A DNA stretch of 64,000 nucleotides from an uncultured Christensenella sp. Lineage in GTDB: Bacteria > Bacillota > Clostridia > Christensenellales > Borkfalkiaceae. The DNA lies in NCBI GenBank assembly GCA_910577375.1, contig CAJTLT010000002.1, positions 124,001 to 188,000 of the forward strand. Reading direction: 5' to 3'. A program made the position numbers and the translations under genes. Positions 17,611 to 26,014 of the stretch are shown in pieces. Numbering within the stretch: the first letter of the stretch is position 1; each line of letters starts with the position of its first letter. The notes under the pieces are model-generated. The model was not told the DNA's origin. It saw only the letters and a list, made by a program, of their open reading frames with translations, and did no database searches.

Positions 17611-18171
17611 TTACATCGGTTTTAGATTTTTATTAAGCCGTTCAACCATCCACGCAACTCGCTTTTCGCGCCCTACATCCGTTTTGGCATCCAAATATGC
17701 TTTTACATACGTTTTCTTTACGGATAATGACATTGCCGAAAAATTAATATAGGCTGGCTCATAAGCTTTCAAAATTTCGGCAAGCGCGGCAATTTGTTCT
17801 TGCGTAACCACCGTAGGTTTCGGGGCGTCCCATTGTCCGTTTTGTTTTGCTTCTTCTATTTTGCTTCTTCCGAAGTCGGTCATTAGTCCCCGTTCTTCAA
17901 GAACTTTCACCAAAGCCTTGTTTTTATCCGACCACTTACTGTTCGCTCGGCGCATAGAAAAATACTTTTTATAGGTATTATTATCAATGCTTTGCATTTG
18001 TCCGTCAATCCAACCAAAACAAAGGGCTTCTTCCAATGCTTCGTCCGATTTAATCGTTTTCGGATTGCCGTGCTTACCAAACAAAAGCCAACTGCCGTCG
18101 AAATTAAGACAATTTACAGTTAGCCAATTTCGGAATTCCGCTCTATCGGAAAATATCAATGTATCGTTCAT
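17611..18171 (-). CDS. YdeI/OmpD-associated family protein
   Basis: 186 residues. Family marks are FRNWLTVNCLNFDGSWLLFGK near the N-terminus, EALCFGWIDGQ, KKYFSMRRANSKWSDKNK, and the C-terminal OmdA-like part AYINFSAMSLSVKKTYVKAYLDAKTDVGREKRV. The molecular function of these proteins is unsettled; they have been linked to bacteriocin and antimicrobial protection. A GTG start at 18228 is possible, but the ATG at 18171 gives the family N-terminus. The gene is more AT-rich than its surroundings and stands alone, so transfer is plausible. Confidence 0.85.
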   Translation of the reverse strand: MNDTLIFSDRAEFRNWLTVNCLNFDGSWLLFGKHGNPKTIKSDEALEEALCFGWIDGQMQSIDNNTYKKYFSMRRANSKWSDKNKALVKVLEERGLMTDFGRSKIEEAKQNGQWDAPKPTVVTQEQIAALAEILKAYEPAYINFSAMSLSVKKTYVKAYLDAKTDVGREKRVAWMVERLNKNLKPM

Positions 18172-18229
18172 TATTTTTATCTTTGCTAAATTACCGTTTA
18201 TATCAGTTTCATTATAGCGTAACCGCACT

Positions 18230-18262
18230 AAAAAAGCAAGGACCGATTATCGTCCTTGCTTT
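18230..18262 (-). terminator. Terminator of the yqfC-recO block
   Basis: An 11-bp stem AAAGCAAGGAC/GTCCTTGCTTT (18233-18243 with 18252-18262), followed on the minus strand by six T. It lies 68 nt after the recO stop and just upstream of the YdeI-like gene. Confidence 0.85.
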
Positions 18263-18330
18263 AATCCCTATGAAATACGCCCGTATGCGCGGAGCTTCAC
18301 CCGTTTTTATCTGCTTTTACAAAACCGTTT

Positions 18331-19050
18331 TTAAATAAGCCTTATGTATTCGGAAAGACTTTTCAACGCGTTGTCCGTCTTAAAAGTAAAATACTCTTTC
18401 AAAAGCCGCAAAGCCCTCTTTTCCCCGTCGTCCGTTATAAAATCCTCTTCAAAATCCTTTCCCGCTATTTTGCGCAAAACGTTATAAGTAACCCTGCTCG
18501 CGCCCGCGCCCGTTCCGCAGCCGAAACACGTAAACGCGCCAGCATCCATATCGAAGCGCAATTTCTCCTCGCCCGAAAGCTCCGCGCCGCACTCGATACA
18601 GTTCTCCAAAGAAACCGCATACCCCGACTTTTCCAAAACAAAAAGCAAAAAGTTAATCAGCGGAAGCCGCTCGCTTCCCGCGCACATTTCAGAAAGCGCC
18701 CTTATAAACGCATAAAATATCTCCGCGCACTCGCCGCCCTCATACGTCACGGCAAAAACAGCCTCGGCAGCCGCGCTCGCCGCATAAAACTTGTTTATAT
18801 CGGTGCGCAAATCATAAAAGCTCTCACATTCGGAACAGTTTATAACGGTATATTTATCGCCACGCTTCGCCAGAACGTACTCCGCAAAACAAAAAGGTTG
18901 GGCGGCAAATTTAAGCTTTGCGCCCGGTTTTTTAACGCCCTTTATCCCCGCAGATATCTTGCCCTGCTCCGCGGTCAAAAGCGTTAAAATTTTATCGTTC
19001 TCGCCGTAATCCACGGCGCGCAGCATAACCGCGTTAACTTTCAATTCCAT
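18331..19050 (-). CDS. recO: DNA repair protein RecO
   Basis: 239 residues. RecO anneals ssDNA and loads RecA with RecR at gaps. An N-terminal OB fold (VMLRAVDYGENDKILTLLTAEQGKI, GIKGVKKPGAKL) and a helical C-terminal domain with a four-Cys zinc site (CIECGAEL ... CFGCG) are visible. The frame opens at TTG 19071, but ATG 19050 (MELKVNAVML) gives the family start. It ends the conserved era-yqzL-recO string. Confidence 0.93.
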   Translation of the reverse strand: MELKVNAVMLRAVDYGENDKILTLLTAEQGKISAGIKGVKKPGAKLKFAAQPFCFAEYVLAKRGDKYTVINCSECESFYDLRTDINKFYAASAAAEAVFAVTYEGGECAEIFYAFIRALSEMCAGSERLPLINFLLFVLEKSGYAVSLENCIECGAELSGEEKLRFDMDAGAFTCFGCGTGAGASRVTYNVLRKIAGKDFEEDFITDDGEKRALRLLKEYFTFKTDNALKSLSEYIRLI

Positions 19051-19122
19051 AAATCCGCCCCGCAAAAACAACGGCTTTGCGGCTTTTGCAAATAATTTTA
19101 AAGGCTGCCCGCCGCAAAAAAT

Positions 19123-19227
19123 TTATTCTTTTCCGTCAAGCTGCTTGTATAACATATAATAGCTCACGTTGCCCGTCTTTTCAAACATTTTCCAGGCAAG
19201 CTCCGCCGCGTCTTTATCTCTCTTCAT
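19123..19227 (-). CDS. yqzL: YqzL family small protein
   Basis: A 34-residue frame beginning MKRDKDAAELAWKMFEKTG and ending YYMLYKQLDGKE. The W-x(2)-F-x(2)-TG-x(3)-YxxYK pattern is that of YqzL, a short protein of unknown function lying between era and recO in Bacillus subtilis. The same position here strengthens the call. The ribosome site AGAGGTG is 5 nt before the ATG. Confidence 0.85.
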   Translation of the reverse strand: MKRDKDAAELAWKMFEKTGNVSYYMLYKQLDGKE

Positions 19228-19305
19228 AACGCCACCTCTTAAAAACAGATTGTGCCGTTTTCATAAAAATATTACCGCGCCGGAAATTTTCCGTTCCACC
19301 GCTTG

Positions 19306-20184
19306 CTAAACTATAAATATATCCTTTATCAGTCCGGGGCGATTGCGCCAGTCCTCTTCAACGCGCACATAAGTAGTCAGAAACACCTTCGCCCCCAAAA
19401 ACTTCTCCATTCCCTCGCGGGCAAAGGTAGAAACTTCTTTTATCGCCCTGCCCTGTTTCCCGATAAGAATAGCCTTGTGGTTTGCCTTTTCGCAAATAAT
19501 GTCAAGGTTAACCTCGTAATTGCCGTTCGGCTTTCTCTCGAAAGTATTTATAACTATCGCTATGCCGTGCGGAATTTCGTCGTCGAACTTAAGCAAAATC
19601 TTCTCGCGCATTATTTCCGCAACCATAAACTTCTCGCTCTTGTCGGAAACGATGTCCTCGCCGATAACCTTTTCCCCCTCGGGCATCTGATCCGCAAGAA
19701 AGCTTTCAAGCTTTTTGATATTCTGATATCTTCTCGCGGAAACGGGGAAAACGTCGCAGTCTATCCCGTTTTCATAAAGCTTTTTCACGTCCTCGGCAAT
19801 ATTCTCTTTCGGCATAATGTCTATTTTAGTGTAAGCCACCGCCATGGGAATTTTCCCCGCCGCATACTTTTTCATAAGCTCCAAATCCCCGTCGGAAATC
19901 CCGCCGTGTCCGTCGTGTACAAAAAGTATAAAATCCACGTCCTTCGCCGCGTCGTCCGCGGTTTTCATCATCATATCGGTAAGATAATTCGCGCTCTTGT
20001 AAATACCGGGGGTATCCACAAACACAAGCTGATAATTTTCCTTCGTAAGCACGCCGAGTATGGAATGGCGCGTCGTCTGCGGCTTGGGGGAAACAATTGC
20101 CACCTTCTCGCCCACAAGCACGTTAATAAGCGTACTTTTGCCCGCGTTCGCCTTGCCTATAACGCCGATAAATCCCGATTTCAT
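19306..20184 (-). CDS. era: GTPase Era
   Basis: 292 residues. Era assists 30S assembly and 16S rRNA 3'-end maturation. G1 is GKANAGKSTL (usual GRPNVGKSTL), G2 is PQTTRHSILG, G3 is DTPGIYKS, G4 is TKID. The C-terminal KH domain has GIAIVINTFE and IIGKQGRAIKEVST-type ILIGKQGRAIKEV. The ATG at 20184 with GAGGAT upstream is preferred to an upstream start at 20241. dgkA and cdd, often between ybeY and era, are absent. Confidence 0.97.
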   Translation of the reverse strand: MKSGFIGVIGKANAGKSTLINVLVGEKVAIVSPKPQTTRHSILGVLTKENYQLVFVDTPGIYKSANYLTDMMMKTADDAAKDVDFILFVHDGHGGISDGDLELMKKYAAGKIPMAVAYTKIDIMPKENIAEDVKKLYENGIDCDVFPVSARRYQNIKKLESFLADQMPEGEKVIGEDIVSDKSEKFMVAEIMREKILLKFDDEIPHGIAIVINTFERKPNGNYEVNLDIICEKANHKAILIGKQGRAIKEVSTFAREGMEKFLGAKVFLTTYVRVEEDWRNRPGLIKDIFIV

Positions 20185-20265
20185 ATATCCTCGCAAATCT
20201 TTAATCAAACACAAATAAGGCGGCGCATCCAAAAAACGCAATTTCCGTCCGCGCCGTCTTTTATT

Positions 20266-20724
20266 TTATCTCGCCAAACCCAGCTTTTCAAGAACGCGCT
20301 CTTCGCGCAAACGCATCTCCGCCCTGTCCTCTTCCGTCATATGGTCGTATCCCAAAAGGTGAAAAAGCCCGTGCGTTGCCAGATAATACAACTCCCTTTC
20401 ATAAGAGTGTCCGTATTCTTCCGCCTGTTCGCGCGCCCTTTGGGTGCATATCGCAATGCTCCCCAAAAACAAGTTCCCCTCTTCGTCAATCTCAGTGGGA
20501 TAATCCTCTTCTTTAAGATATTTCCCCTTTATGCCGTCCAAGGAAGGAAAACTCAGCACGTCCGTAACCGCGTCCACCGAACGCATTTCGCGGTTAAGTC
20601 TCCGTATTTCCGCGCCGTCAGTAAAAATTATTTCCGCCGCAAGCGCACAGCCGCTCTCCGCCTCGCCGTCGAAAGCCTGTCCAAGGCTTGAAAAATCAAA
20701 ATCCTCGCAATAAATATTCAACAT
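20266..20724 (-). CDS. ybeY: Endoribonuclease YbeY
   Basis: 152 residues. A zinc-dependent endoribonuclease for 16S rRNA maturation and ribosome quality control. The diagnostic [11 protein letters not shown] motif holds the three His ligands, and [12 protein letters not shown] lies upstream of it. The ATG at 20724 lies 11 nt after the HD-protein stop and lacks a good ribosome site, so translational coupling is likely. Confidence 0.95.
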   Translation of the reverse strand: MLNIYCEDFDFSSLGQAFDGEAESGCALAAEIIFTDGAEIRRLNREMRSVDAVTDVLSFPSLDGIKGKYLKEEDYPTEIDEEGNLFLGSIAICTQRAREQAEEYGHSYERELYYLATHGLFHLLGYDHMTEEDRAEMRLREERVLEKLGLAR

Positions 20725-20735
20725 ATATTTTTATA

Positions 20736-22199
20736 TCACTTTCTCGAAAGCACAAGCTTGGGGTATTTTACGCGCGAATGGTAAACCCCCGCAAGCTGGT
20801 TTATAACGGTGCGCGTAACCGTGTTAAGCTCCGCCATCGTAATGTCGCAGTCTATAAACTGTTCAAGGTTCATTCGCTCTTCAACTATGCTCGAAACAAG
20901 CGCCGCAACCTTTTCGGGCGTACGCTCGGAAAGAGAACGCGCCGCCGCCTCCGAAGCGTCCGCTATCATTATAATCGCCGCAATCTTCGTCGTAGGCGTA
21001 GGGCCGGAATAAGAATAATTCATAGCGTTCAGCTCGCCGTCGCTCATTTTCAACGCTTTCGCATAGAAATATTTTATCGGCATTGTGCCGTGGTGCTGAA
21101 CGGCTACGTCCGCAAAAATATCGGGCAAACGGTGTTTTTTGATAAGCTTAGCGCCCTCTCTGGTATGGGAACGGATTATATCAACCGAAAGCTCGGGCGT
21201 AAGCTCCTTGTGCAAATCGTATTCGCTCTGGTTTTCCGCAAACATTTCGGGGTTTTTGAGCTTTCCTATGTCGTGATAATAAGCAACCGCGCGCGCCAGT
21301 TCGGAATCTTCCCCAATCGCGCTCGCGCAAGCCTCCGCAAGCTGCGCTACCACCGCACAGTGGTTATAAGTTCCCAAAGCGTGCTTTTTCATTCTCGCAA
21401 TAATCTTCGCGTTGTCGGAAGTAAGCTCCCTTAACCTGAAAGCCGTAAGCTCGGAAAACAGCCCCTCCACAACGGGCAAAAAGCACATAAACAACAGCAC
21501 GGAAGACGCACAGTCGAAAATACTGAACAAAACCGCGTCCAGAATGTTTTTACCCACGTCCGAAGACATTTCGGGCAGCTGTATTACAACGTTTATTATT
21601 ATCGTCGGTATAAACAGCGCAAGCCCCACAAGCACGCAGCCGAGGCGGGTTTTCACCTTCTTCAAAAGGAAAATCCCTACTATTCCGCAGCAGAACATTA
21701 TAAACAGACTCGCAAAGCTTTGAATCATCGGCACAGAACCGCCGCTTATGTCCACGCTGTTAAGATATCTGTTGAACACAAAAAGTATAAGCATGAACAC
21801 GCTGTTCAGAAAGATTGCCTCCCTTCTTCTGAACGTCATGCACGCCATAAGCGCAAAAAACAAAAGGGGGCGCGCCATAGGCGAAACGTATTTGCCGATA
21901 ACGTCGCATATAAGCGAAGAAACGCAAAGCAAAAAGTAAATTTCTATAATCTTTCTTATCTTCGAAAGAATTTCATGGTTTTCCACAAGGAAAAAGAAAT
22001 AAACGACGAAAGACAAAAAAGTCACCGATACGGTAACCGTGATTATATTCGAAAACTCCGCGCCAAGAAATTCCGTTATCTTCCCTTCCGTGTTTATAAC
22101 AACCATCAAAAACAGCGTCAAAAGCAACACGGTATGGCAAACAACGAAGGTAAGCGCGCTCAGCGCAATTTCCTTTTTAGTCAGTTTCGTCTTTATCAT
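20736..22199 (-). CDS. PgpH/YqfF-like membrane HD-domain phosphohydrolase, short form
   Basis: 487 residues, against roughly 700 or more for usual PgpH. About eight membrane segments fill residues 10-245. The cytosolic HD domain follows, with GTYNHCAVVAQLAEACA, AVAYYHDIGKLKNPEMFAENQ (HD pair), SHTREGAKLIKKHRLP and VAVQHHGTMPIKYFY. Members of this family hydrolyse c-di-AMP. The large extracellular 7TMR-HDED domain that normally precedes the membrane block is missing. The start overlaps the phoH end by 23 nt and ybeY follows, the standard order. Confidence 0.88.
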   Translation of the reverse strand: MIKTKLTKKEIALSALTFVVCHTVLLLTLFLMVVINTEGKITEFLGAEFSNIITVTVSVTFLSFVVYFFFLVENHEILSKIRKIIEIYFLLCVSSLICDVIGKYVSPMARPLLFFALMACMTFRRREAIFLNSVFMLILFVFNRYLNSVDISGGSVPMIQSFASLFIMFCCGIVGIFLLKKVKTRLGCVLVGLALFIPTIIINVVIQLPEMSSDVGKNILDAVLFSIFDCASSVLLFMCFLPVVEGLFSELTAFRLRELTSDNAKIIARMKKHALGTYNHCAVVAQLAEACASAIGEDSELARAVAYYHDIGKLKNPEMFAENQSEYDLHKELTPELSVDIIRSHTREGAKLIKKHRLPDIFADVAVQHHGTMPIKYFYAKALKMSDGELNAMNYSYSGPTPTTKIAAIIMIADASEAAARSLSERTPEKVAALVSSIVEERMNLEQFIDCDITMAELNTVTRTVINQLAGVYHSRVKYPKLVLSRK

Positions 22200-23184
22200 T
22201 CTTCCTCCCCGCCGCTTCGTAAGCCCTGACTATGCTCATAACCAAAGGGTTCCTGACGACGTCTTTATCCGTAAGGTAAATTTCCGCAATCCCGTCAACG
22301 TCCTTCAAAACGTTAACCGCATGCTCCAGCCCGCTCCGTTTCCCGTCGGGCAAATCTATCTGGGTCACGTCTCCGGTAACAACCATCTTACTGCCGTCAC
22401 CGAGCCGCGTCAAAAACATTTTCATCTGTTCGCGCGTCGTGTTCTGCGCCTCGTCCAGAATAATGAACGCGTTCGAAAGAGTTCTCCCGCGCATATACGC
22501 AAGCGGCGCAACCTCTATCGTGCCGCGTTCCATAAGCTTAAGATAAGTTTCCGCGCCGAGCATCTCCTCCAAAGCGTCGTAAAGCGGTCTTAAATAAGGG
22601 TCTACCTTAGTCTGCAAATCACCGGGGAGGAATCCCAGCTTTTCGCCCGCCTCAACCGCGGGGCGCGTAAGAATTATCTTATCTATCTGCTTTTGCTTGT
22701 AAGCCTGTACCGCAAGGCATACCGCAAGATACGTTTTCCCCGTTCCCGCAGGTCCTATGCCGAACGTCACGTCTTTCTTTTTTATCGCGTCAACATAAGT
22801 TTTCTGCCCGACCGTCTTGCATTTTATCGGCTTTCCGCGGTAAGTCACCGCCACCGCGCCCGAAGAAAGCTTTGTTATATCTTTCGCTTTCCCCTCTTTC
22901 GCAAGCTCTATGCAATAAGCAACCCTGCCCTTGTCAACGGCCTCGCCCTTTTCGGCAAGCTCCAAAAGGTTTTGTATTACCTCCGTTGCAAGGTTAACTT
23001 TGTTTTCGTCGCCGCTCACAACGGCTTTAACGCCGTCCACTCGCACGGTAACGCCGAGCTCCTGCATTATAAGATTCACGTTCTCGTCGAACGTTCCCAA
23101 AAACCTTTGCAGCACGTCTGTGTTTTCCGCGCTTATCTTCCTTATGCTTTTATCCAAATAACGCCCCTTTTGCCTTCGGAACAA
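22177..23184 (-). CDS. phoH: PhoH-like ATPase
   Basis: 335 residues. PhoH proteins are P-loop ATPases linked to RNA metabolism. Walker A is FGIGPAGTGKTYLAV, Walker B is AFIILDEAQNTT, and LTRPAVEAGEKLGFLPGDLQ is the family signature. The outer start is TTG at 23184 with GGAGGG only 3 nt away. A second TTG at 23157 has AAGGGG at normal spacing and gives the more typical N-terminus, so the true start may be 23157. Confidence 0.94.
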   Translation of the reverse strand: MFRRQKGRYLDKSIRKISAENTDVLQRFLGTFDENVNLIMQELGVTVRVDGVKAVVSGDENKVNLATEVIQNLLELAEKGEAVDKGRVAYCIELAKEGKAKDITKLSSGAVAVTYRGKPIKCKTVGQKTYVDAIKKKDVTFGIGPAGTGKTYLAVCLAVQAYKQKQIDKIILTRPAVEAGEKLGFLPGDLQTKVDPYLRPLYDALEEMLGAETYLKLMERGTIEVAPLAYMRGRTLSNAFIILDEAQNTTREQMKMFLTRLGDGSKMVVTGDVTQIDLPDGKRSGLEHAVNVLKDVDGIAEIYLTDKDVVRNPLVMSIVRAYEAAGRKNDKDETD

Positions 23185-23205
23185 AACCCTCCGCCGTCGG
23201 CAAAA

Positions 23206-24096
23206 TTAATCCATATTTATCGATATTTTGTGCAAATACGAGTATTCTATAACGTATATAACGCCGCCCTCCGTGGGCTTTACCGTATGTTTCCTCGCAA
23301 TAATTTCATCCGTTTCCAGCAAAACCGAAGCATACGCGGCTTTAAGGCTTTCCTCGCTCTCCTCCGCCGCGAAAAATTCCGCGGTTCCGCTGCACTCCAG
23401 CTCCGCATATCCAACGACAAGGCAGTTGATTTTCTCCTCGCCAGAAAGCGTGAAAGTATCAATCAGCGTGTCGCTTCTGCCAACCGTATCCCCTGCGGAA
23501 ACAACCGCCGTTCCGCAGATTGCAACAACATTTTTCACAATCCCGCCGCGGTCGGCGACAAGCGGCTTCAAATCGGTAACGCCGTAATGCTCCGCGTCCG
23601 TCTGCACGTCGACAATCAGAACGCTCCCGCGCTTTTCTATATTGCAGAAAGTCACCTGCGGCAATCCGAGTATGCGCCCCGTCGCCGCCGAAACGTTGAG
23701 GGAAGAAAATCTTTTAAACTCTCCCGCACCCTCGTCCTCCACTATCCGCCGTATTTCGGGTTCGAGGTAACTCCCGCTCCCGCTCACTTCTATTTTAAGA
23801 ACGTAAGCGTTCGCCAGAACGCAAACCGCAATAAACGCGGCTGCGCCCGCAACAAGCCCCGCGCGCAGCGATAAAAAGCTCAAAAGCCTACGCGCCGCGC
23901 CCGCTTTTTTTACTGTAACATTATAACACGGCTTATCGAAAATTGCAAAAACTTTTTCAACGTCTTTGCCTTTGACGGAAAATACGAATTCCGCCCCGTC
24001 CTTTTTACAGCCGTAAACGGCTATTTCCGCCTTTTTAAGTTTTCTCAGCGCCGCCTCCGCCGTGGAAACAACGCTTATTTTCGCCAAATCATTCAA
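23206..24096 (-). CDS. yqfD: Sporulation protein YqfD
   Basis: 296 residues; family members are often nearer 400. A cytosolic N-terminal part (KLKKAEIAVYGCKKDGAEFVFSV) is followed by one membrane helix (AGLVAGAAAFIAVCVLANAYVL) and a FtsQ/POTRA-like extracytoplasmic region (SSLNVSAATGRILGLPQVTF, IEKRGSVLIVDVQ). In Bacillus it is made in the mother cell and is needed in late sporulation. It overlaps yqfC by 8 nt and precedes phoH, the conserved order. Confidence 0.88.
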   Translation of the reverse strand: MNDLAKISVVSTAEAALRKLKKAEIAVYGCKKDGAEFVFSVKGKDVEKVFAIFDKPCYNVTVKKAGAARRLLSFLSLRAGLVAGAAAFIAVCVLANAYVLKIEVSGSGSYLEPEIRRIVEDEGAGEFKRFSSLNVSAATGRILGLPQVTFCNIEKRGSVLIVDVQTDAEHYGVTDLKPLVADRGGIVKNVVAICGTAVVSAGDTVGRSDTLIDTFTLSGEEKINCLVVGYAELECSGTAEFFAAEESEESLKAAYASVLLETDEIIARKHTVKPTEGGVIYVIEYSYLHKISINMD

Positions 24097-24334
24097 CGTT
24101 TATCACCCTGATATTCCCTTTTATAAATAAATCCTGTTCGAAATACTTCCCTATCTCCATATTTTCCCCCTCGAGAGTAAGCACGGTCTTTCTCAGCAAA
24201 AGCACTATTTTCTGCGGAGTATACTCCGCAACCGATTTAACGCTTCTGAAATACCCGCCGAACGCCGGCACAACGGTAAAAGCCTTTAAAGTATCCCCGC
24301 CCAGCTCGCCTATAATCTGTTCCAATAATTTCAT
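24089..24334 (-). CDS. yqfC: YqfC family sporulation-associated protein
   Basis: 81 residues. The compact beta-rich pattern (SVAEYTPQKIVLLLRKTVLTLEG, YFEQDLFIKGNIRVINVE) and its place before yqfD identify it. It is related to the YabP/YqfC family. There is no Shine-Dalgarno before the ATG. A TATATT hexamer lies 7 nt upstream, so the mRNA may be leaderless. Confidence 0.82.
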   Translation of the reverse strand: MKLLEQIIGELGGDTLKAFTVVPAFGGYFRSVKSVAEYTPQKIVLLLRKTVLTLEGENMEIGKYFEQDLFIKGNIRVINVE

Positions 24335-24824
24335 AATATTAAATATATGATTTCCATTCCCCGAAAATAACGCACCCGCACCCAGACAACCCGCTCACAA
24401 AAAAACTATCCCACCGAAAATCCTCCCCCGCCCCATAAAAACAAACCCGCACAAACAACCCCAACCCCCGCAACCGTCATTTAAAAATAAACACCGCAGC
24501 CAAACTTCCCCGCCTTTAAAACCTACAACCCGCTCACCGTCCCCTAAAACATAACCGCCGCAATAATTTCCGCACCCCGACAACCCAAAATCGGCAATCC
24601 ACCTCACACAACATACGCCGCAACCTAAAACCTGCAATTACCCCAACATAACAAAACAACAATCCAACCGCAGGCAAACAGCACAACAACCGCATCAAAA
24701 GCCGTTTTCCTCTGCAATTCCGCAGGCAAACGCGCCCGCAAAAATATCCGCAATCCCCTTTTCTCTGCCCCTTTAAACAAATTAACCCAAATTTTTCAAC
24801 CGCAACGCTTTTAAAATAGCGTGT
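24335..24824. other. Divergent C/A-rich spacer with G-quadruplex potential on the minus strand
   Basis: A 490-bp gap without a credible gene. Line 24421-24480 holds 31 C, 20 A, 5 T and 4 G. C-runs at 24425-24429, 24431-24434, 24446-24448, 24459-24462 and 24465-24469 mean five G-runs close together on the minus strand. Near the right end TAAAAT (24812-24817) lies 7 nt before the ATG of the ATPase gene. Confidence 0.65.
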
Positions 24825-25556
24825 ATGGCTAAAAAAATTCTTTTAACAGGCTTTAAGGGCGGCACGGGCGTAACGACGTGCGCCGTAGGTCTCGGAACAG
24901 CTTTGGCTCAGCTCGGAGAACGCACTCTAATCGTCGACGGCGACGCAAAAACGGGCTGCGCGCTTTTGATAGGCGAATGCCGCCACCTCATTGTCTACAC
25001 CCTCGCCGATTACGAAAAGGGCGCTTGCCGCGCAAAACAGGCAATCGTCTCACACCCCAAAAACTCAAACCTTATGTTTATGCCGTCAATCGGTCTAAAC
25101 GATATCTCATACGCGCAAAAAGCCGTCTCCGACGTAGACGGGCTTTTCGATTACATACTTCTGGATAAAACCGCGGAACCCCTATGCGACAGCGCGATAA
25201 TCGTATCCGAACCATTCACCCCGTCGGTAAAAGCCGCGGATTTATGCCGCTCGTATCTCACCGACAGCGGAATAAAAAACGTGTCGCTCATAGTAAACAA
25301 ACTCAACGGCGGGCAGATTTTAAACGGAGAAACAATGACCGCGCACGAAATAGCCGCCCTCCTCCATATGGAACTGACGGCTGTAATCCCCGAAGATTTG
25401 CTCCTCTCCTCGGGCAAATGGAAGCCCGCAACCCTTAAAGCCTTTAAAACCGCCGCCGAAGCTCTCACGGGCAGGCGCGAAGGCGTTCTAAATATTTTGA
25501 GCGGTTGGAGCGGCGTAAACGCATATTTTAAAAGAAAGCTGAGGGATAAGGTATGA
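24825..25556 (+). CDS. Atypical MinD/ParA-like P-loop ATPase
   Basis: 243 residues. The Walker A region reads LLTGFKGGTGVTTCAVGLG. The signature Lys of the deviant P-loop is kept, but the second Lys (KGGxGK[ST]) is Val. Switch-like LIVDGDAKTGCAL, Walker B DYILLDKTAEP and LIVNKLNGGQI complete a MinD/TadZ-type fold. Proteins of this kind with an altered P-loop act in positioning, as CpaE/TadZ does. A short gene overlaps its end by 4 nt. No Shine-Dalgarno is visible. The membrane-targeting helix is possibly AYFKRKLRDKV at the C-terminus. Confidence 0.72.
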   Translation: MAKKILLTGFKGGTGVTTCAVGLGTALAQLGERTLIVDGDAKTGCALLIGECRHLIVYTLADYEKGACRAKQAIVSHPKNSNLMFMPSIGLNDISYAQKAVSDVDGLFDYILLDKTAEPLCDSAIIVSEPFTPSVKAADLCRSYLTDSGIKNVSLIVNKLNGGQILNGETMTAHEIAALLHMELTAVIPEDLLLSSGKWKPATLKAFKTAAEALTGRREGVLNILSGWSGVNAYFKRKLRDKV

Positions 25557-25753
25557 AAGAAATAATTCTCGAACGCGACGATATGTCGGATTTCGAACGC
25601 GGTCTGTTCTTAAAGGATTTAAAAAAGGTAACTGAAGAATATTTCGAACACAACGGCTCTCCGTCGCTTGAAATCACCCGCACCAAAGAAGGTTTCCTCG
25701 TCTGCGTAATCTTTTCCGCCCGCCGCATCAAATCCGTAAAAAAACCCCTTTAA
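25553..25753 (+). CDS. Small protein of unknown function, coupled to the MinD-like gene
   Basis: 66 residues, charged, with no Cys and no membrane helix (ERDDMSDFERGLFLKDLKKV ... EITRTKEGFLVCVIFSARR). Its ATG overlaps the ATPase TGA (ATGA), which argues that it is real and works with the ATPase, in the position of MinE or a MinD partner. It does not look like MinE. GAGGGATAAG lies upstream. Confidence 0.65.
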   Translation: MKEIILERDDMSDFERGLFLKDLKKVTEEYFEHNGSPSLEITRTKEGFLVCVIFSARRIKSVKKPL

Positions 25754-25911
25754 TATCTCCGCCCCCACCCGCACAGCCGCATACCCCAAACTGTCAATAC
25801 ACAACAACAAAGCCTTACATCAAAAGCGTATCACACCCACCCGAACAACAGCATAGCTGTTTCCAACCGTACGTCATTATATTATAAGCACACCGTTACA
25901 AAACGGTTTAA

Positions 25912-25963
25912 CCGCAAAAAAACAAAGCCCCCGCGCCGCGCAAAATCGCGCGGCGCGGGGGCT
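25912..25963 (-). terminator. Strong terminator, probably shared by the LRR and MinD-like transcripts
   Basis: A 16-bp stem AGCCCCCGCGCCGCGC/GCGCGGCGCGGGGGCT (25926-25941 with 25948-25963). On the minus strand TTTGTTTTTTT follows. The plus-strand side lacks a T-run, so it suits the LRR gene best. Confidence 0.85.
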
Positions 25964-26014
25964 GTTCCAATACCCTTCTTTAATTACCTATAATGTATAA
26001 AACGTTATTAGTTA

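Noticed and set aside
19303..20691. 462-codon plus-strand open frame opposite era and ybeY
   Set aside because: Its protein is rich in Arg, His, Phe and Asn with no domain pattern. The minus strand carries two well-known conserved genes, so this is a shadow of their codon bias.
22693..23874. 393-codon plus-strand open frame opposite phoH and yqfD
   Set aside because: Same reasons: an antisense shadow with no ribosome site and no recognisable protein character.
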